Assembly: GCA_009694245.1 (NCBI GenBank)
Contig: SHVO01000017.1
Location: 1 to 33,602 of the forward strand
Length of the DNA stretch: 33,602 nt
Source of the DNA: Rhodospirillaceae bacterium
GTDB lineage: Bacteria > Pseudomonadota > Alphaproteobacteria > Rhodospirillales > Rhodospirillaceae
Direction of reading: 5' to 3'
The notes below the pieces were generated by a model. It ran no database searches. It had not been told where the DNA came from and was given only the letters and a program-made list of their open reading frames with translations. Position numbers and translations under genes: made by a program. Position 1 is the first letter of the stretch; the number at the start of each line of letters is the position of its first letter. Of this stretch, positions 30,354 through 33,602 are shown in pieces.

Positions 30354-32369
30354 ATGGCAGCGATGTCGGATCAGTATTCAGCCAGTGCGTGCCAAGGCCG
30401 GCGGTTCATGAGCCCCGTCCTGCGGTCCTTGGCGCTAGCGCTCACCCTCGTTGGGGCCGCGATCCTCGACCCACGCCCGGCGGCGGCGGCCGTAATCGAA
30501 ACCCGAGCCAGTGCCGCAACCGATGCCGACGTGCGCCAGATTTGGAAACTGCTCGACTATGTCGCTGTGGATTACATCGGCGCGGTCGAGGGCGGCGCCG
30601 TTATCAGCGAAGCCGAATACGCTGAGATGAAGGAGTTCGCGGCAACAGCGCTCGCTCGCCTCGCGGCACTGCCGCCGCGCGCCAGCCAACCGGGCCTGAT
30701 TGCCAAGGCCGGGCAGCTCCAGGCGGCGATCACCGCCTTCACCGGGCCTTCCGAAGTTGCCCGCCTCGCGCATGCTCTGGCCGATGGTCTGCTTGCGGCC
30801 TATCCCGTCCCCACGACGCCGGCCGGCGCGCCAGACCTCGCGCGCGGTGCCGCGATTTTCTCGGAGAAGTGCGTCTCGTGCCACGGCATTGACGGCCGCG
30901 GTGACGGTGTTCTCGCGGCAAATCTCGATCCGCCGCCGATCGCTTTCACCGATCATGATCGCGCCCGTGAGCGCAGCTTATTCTCGCTCTATGAAGTGGT
31001 CAGCCAAGGGCTCACGGATACGTCGATGCTAAGTTTCCAGGCCGAGCTTTCCGAGGCCGATCGCTGGGCAGTGGCCTTCTACACCGGCACACTCTCGGCG
31101 ACGCCGGAGCTGCGGCGCGCCGGTGAAACCTTGTGGAAGGACGATGCGACGTTGCGCGCCCGGCTGCCGAACCTTAAAACTTTGGTCCGCACCATCGAGT
31201 CGACGCTCGCGGCCGAGATCGGCGGCGACAAGGCGCGCCCGGTGCTGGCCTACGTGCGTGGCCAGCCGGCCGCCGTGAGCCAAAATGGCGCTGACGGCCT
31301 CCTGGTTGCCCGGAGTCAACTCGCCGAAAGCCTCAAGGCTTATCAGGCCGGGGACGCCCGCCGCGCCGAAACCTTAGCCCTCGCGGCCTATCTTGACGGC
31401 TTTGAACCGGTCGAAGCGATGTTACGAAACCGCGATGCTGATCTACTCGCCCGCGTTGAAGCCGCCATGATCGAGTATCGCAGCCGCCTCAATGCCGGCG
31501 TTTCTCCAGCCGAGGCGGCCGTTGAAGTCGAGGTGCTGAACGGTCTATTCAAGGCAACCGAAATCGCGCTATCGGCGGACCAGGACGCAATGGCCACCTT
31601 CCTAGGCGCGTTTACCATCCTCTTGCGTGAAGGCATCGAGGCGTTGCTGGTGGTGGTGGCGATGATCAGCTTCCTCGGCAAGGTCGAACGGCGTGACGTG
31701 CTGCCGTATGTTCACGCCGGGTGGATCGGCGCTCTGGCCGCCGGCGTCGTCACCTGGGGCATTGCGGCCACCGTGGTCGATATCACCGGCGCCAACCGCG
31801 AGCTAACCGAAGGATTTTCATCGCTGTTCGCGGCCGCCGTGCTGTTGGGGGTAGGCATCTGGATGCACCAGAAGAGCTTGGCCGGACGCTGGCAAGTGTA
31901 CCTGAAGGAAAAACTGTCGGCGGCCTTGACGGGCAGGTCGGCGTTTTTCCTTTTCGCGCTCGCCTTCGTCGCGGTCTACCGCGAGGTGTTCGAAACCATT
32001 CTGTTCTATATCGCGCTATGGACACGCGGCAACGGCGGCGCGATCCTCGCCGGCCTGGTGGCGGGCACGGCGTCGCTGGCGGTGCTGGCCGTCGTCCTAC
32101 TGCGCACCAGCCGTCGCCTGCCGATCACGCAGTTTTTCAGTGCCAGCTCGTTGTTAATCGCCATCCTCGCCGTGGTGCTGGCGGGCAAAGGCATCGCCGC
32201 CTTGCAGGAGGCCGGTTTGTTGCCCGCCATTGCCGTCAACGCGCCGCGCGTGGAAGCGCTGGGAATCTATCCCTCGGCGTTGCCGCTGATCGCGCAGGCC
32301 GTCGTGCTCGTGATCGCGGTCGCCGGCTATCTCTGGAATACGCGCAGTATCGCGGCCCCGCCGGCATAA
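30354..32369 (+). CDS. cytochrome c-FTR1 iron permease fusion
   Basis: One 671-residue protein joins a signal sequence (about 20-46, ending PRPAAAAV), a helical periplasmic region, a c-type cytochrome domain with CVSCH at 173-177 and probable axial Met 225 (TDTSMLSF), a second helical region (about 250-410), and a C-terminal FTR1 permease of about seven helices. The permease has both REGLE-type motifs: REGIE at 425-429 and REVFE at 543-547, whose Glu residues carry iron in Ftr1/EfeU. The likely role is inner-membrane iron uptake in which the heme domain handles the electron of a ferrous/ferric change. The ATG at 30354 has GGAGAG three bases upstream. An in-frame ATG at 30408 would give a shorter, more usual signal peptide. 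Confidence 0.9.
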   Translation: MAAMSDQYSASACQGRRFMSPVLRSLALALTLVGAAILDPRPAAAAVIETRASAATDADVRQIWKLLDYVAVDYIGAVEGGAVISEAEYAEMKEFAATALARLAALPPRASQPGLIAKAGQLQAAITAFTGPSEVARLAHALADGLLAAYPVPTTPAGAPDLARGAAIFSEKCVSCHGIDGRGDGVLAANLDPPPIAFTDHDRARERSLFSLYEVVSQGLTDTSMLSFQAELSEADRWAVAFYTGTLSATPELRRAGETLWKDDATLRARLPNLKTLVRTIESTLAAEIGGDKARPVLAYVRGQPAAVSQNGADGLLVARSQLAESLKAYQAGDARRAETLALAAYLDGFEPVEAMLRNRDADLLARVEAAMIEYRSRLNAGVSPAEAAVEVEVLNGLFKATEIALSADQDAMATFLGAFTILLREGIEALLVVVAMISFLGKVERRDVLPYVHAGWIGALAAGVVTWGIAATVVDITGANRELTEGFSSLFAAAVLLGVGIWMHQKSLAGRWQVYLKEKLSAALTGRSAFFLFALAFVAVYREVFETILFYIALWTRGNGGAILAGLVAGTASLAVLAVVLLRTSRRLPITQFFSASSLLIAILAVVLAGKGIAALQEAGLLPAIAVNAPRVEALGIYPSALPLIAQAVVLVIAVAGYLWNTRSIAAPPA

Positions 32370-32376
32370 TGGCTGT

Positions 32377-32390
32377 CGGGCGGCTGCCCG
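32377..32390. terminator. short hairpin between convergent genes
   Basis: CGGGC (32377-32381) and GCCCG (32386-32390) pair around GGCT, with AAAATA soon after, in the 34-base gap between the permease gene and the opposing DUF1800 gene. A weak terminator at best. Confidence 0.35.
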
Positions 32391-32403
32391 CCAAAATAGA
32401 ACA

Positions 32404-33602
32404 CTAGCGGAGAGTGAACTCTTCGGTCGTGGCGATCAGGCTGATCAGGCGGCGGTGGGCGGTTTCGATACTGGTCGCCTGGTTTTGTCGGACGGCTGCG
32501 GGCACGCCGCTGTTGCTGGCTTGATCGGCCATAAGGCTCCGCATGGCCGCATTCGACAGCTGATGTCCCACCATGCGCCCCACCCAGTACTCGACGATCA
32601 GGGTAGGGCTGCCCAGGGTTTCCACCGGCGACTGGGCGGCAAGGGGCCTGGAGGCAAATGCCGCATTATTGGGAAGCGTGAAAAGATAATTCCAGCTGGC
32701 AAGGGTGGCGCCGGTGGCCATCCAATAGGCGTTCGCGTCGGGGCGGCCGTCGGGGGCCGGCCACGTGAACAGGCCGTCATTCACGGGATCGAGATAATTT
32801 GCCATAAACGTTCCGGCGTTCACGACCATATCGGTGGTGCGCGCCATGGCGATGGTGCGCTCATAGGGGCGGCGGACCTTGGTAACCGGCGCGGTCATGA
32901 TTTCGTTGCCGTCGAGAAGAATGGCGCGCAGCACCCGGGCGATCTGATTCGGGGCGGCCTGGAAGGCCCGCCATGCGGCGATGCCGCGGTCAATGACCGC
33001 CTGGGGCGGTGAATCGCCGAAGATGCGATTAGCCAGTTTGGTAACGATGAACGTCGCCGTCGCCGGATGGGCGGCGAGGATGTCGAAAAATTTCCGACCT
33101 TGCGAGGTATCGTTGTTGTTCAACGCCCCGGGAATTACGGTATTCGACGCCGCCATGCTGACGCCAAGCAGATTTCCGGCCGCGCGGTTATGCAGCCGGG
33201 CGATGAAAATGAACTCGCCGGTGGAGGGTACGTTTACTCCCGCATCCCCACGCTGGCTGTTTTGGATGGTCCAGCCGGAGAGGACGCGCGAAGCTTGGAC
33301 GATGTCTTGATCGGTGAAGCCCAAGGCGACGCCGTCGTCGCTTTTAGGTACAGTAGATGCGGCGGCCGTGCCGTAATAGGCGCCGCCGCCAAGAGTGTGC
33401 AGTTCCATGATCTCGCGGGCGTAGTTTTCGTTGGGCGTGGTCGCGTTGCTGATCCAGTTGTCGAGATAGATCAGCATCGACGACGCCGTGGCATTGGCTT
33501 CCAGCATGGTGCGGAAATTGCCGAAGACATGCGGGCGGATGGCGGTGCGGTCGTAGACCGGTAGGAGCGCCGTCGCCAGCGCGTTTTCGCCTTTGCCGAT
33601 GT
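32404..33602 (-). CDS. DUF1800 family protein, N-terminus outside the window
   Basis: C-terminal part, at least 399 residues, of a DUF1800 protein. These are large, often exported proteins of unknown function, frequently paired with DUF1501. Visible landmarks are IRPHVFGNFRTMLEAN, YLDNWISNATTPNENYAREIMELHTLG, FTDQDIVQASRVLSGW, GRKFFDILAAHPATATFIVTKLANRIFGD, KVRRPYERTIAMAR and FTWPAPDGRPDANAYWM, in family order. The frame is open through the last base of the window, so it is cut at its 5' end. An ATG at 33507 is internal. No DUF1501 gene follows downstream. The next gene on that side is the convergent iron permease. Whether a partner lies upstream cannot be seen. Confidence 0.9.
   Translation of the reverse strand, partial: IGKGENALATALLPVYDRTAIRPHVFGNFRTMLEANATASSMLIYLDNWISNATTPNENYAREIMELHTLGGGAYYGTAAASTVPKSDDGVALGFTDQDIVQASRVLSGWTIQNSQRGDAGVNVPSTGEFIFIARLHNRAAGNLLGVSMAASNTVIPGALNNNDTSQGRKFFDILAAHPATATFIVTKLANRIFGDSPPQAVIDRGIAAWRAFQAAPNQIARVLRAILLDGNEIMTAPVTKVRRPYERTIAMARTTDMVVNAGTFMANYLDPVNDGLFTWPAPDGRPDANAYWMATGATLASWNYLFTLPNNAAFASRPLAAQSPVETLGSPTLIVEYWVGRMVGHQLSNAAMRSLMADQASNSGVPAAVRQNQATSIETAHRRLISLIATTEEFTLR

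Noticed and set aside
1-33602. tRNA genes, CRISPR arrays, insertion sequences or prophage
   Set aside because: No cloverleaf with a T-arm signature, no regularly spaced repeats, and no transposase, integrase or phage structural gene were seen in the gaps.

Overview
The window looks like core chromosome of a GC-rich alphaproteobacterium. A Rhodospirillales-like lineage is my best guess, made from gene content and neighbourhood and not from any database search. The grounds are a three-gene petABC cytochrome bc1 operon, a long L25 (Ctc-type) ribosomal protein in front of pth and ychF, an overlapping hldD-lgt-midA-pgeF run, an HldD for ADP-heptose and therefore a Gram-negative envelope, and a proC-linked YbjN gene. 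I see no tRNA or rRNA gene, CRISPR array, insertion sequence, phage gene or plasmid gene. Nearly all sequence is coding and both strands are used.

Layout. 49-2009: cca and trmL converge on a pair of strong hairpins. 2267-4835: petA, petB and petC (+) end at a clear intrinsic terminator. 4909-7576: rplY, pth and ychF, transcribed leftward. 7797-9272: a HAD-IB phosphatase (+) and a secreted six-cysteine protein of unknown role (-). 9273-9516: a non-coding stretch full of inverted and direct repeats. 9517-15184: a leftward block, hldD, lgt, midA, pgeF and a lipoprotein gene in overlapping or abutting reading frames, then prs. 15336-17984: ubiK, ybjN, proC and a TetR-like gene (+). 18133-20281: a two-component system (-). 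20668-21570: ilvE-type aminotransferase (+). 21581-24843: uvrC, pgsA, moaD and moaE (-). 25336-26528: a pteridine-reductase-like SDR and folB (-). 26837-29267: a membrane-anchored relative of the putrescine-binding protein PotF (+) converging on a decayed agmatine deiminase gene (-). 29534-29992: a small secreted protein. 30354-32369: a cytochrome c-FTR1 iron permease fusion behind a Fur-box-like operator. 32404-window end: a partial DUF1800 gene (-).

How the genes fit together. PetABC is the quinol:cytochrome c oxidoreductase, and UbiK and the MidA (NDUFAF7) homologue plausibly serve the quinone pool and complex I. CCA transferase, TrmL, Pth, L25 and YchF all serve tRNA or ribosome function. 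HldD, Lgt, PgeF, PgsA and the HAD-IB phosphatase serve the envelope: heptose, lipoprotein acylation, peptidoglycan editing and phosphatidylglycerol. The SDR and FolB overlap and look like one pteridine/folate unit.

The least ordinary part is the right third. The polyamine-binding protein has lost the aromatic box of PotF, has no transporter partners here, and faces an agmatine deiminase broken in three reading frames. Next comes an iron-regulated cytochrome-permease fusion. Other points worth a second look are a shared 19-base palindromic repeat at two sites 8.6 kb apart, four exact DnaA boxes, a Glu-for-Asp change in the CCA enzyme metal motif, and the six-cysteine secreted protein. I did not find a clearly new multi-gene system. 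Most of the window is ordinary housekeeping DNA.
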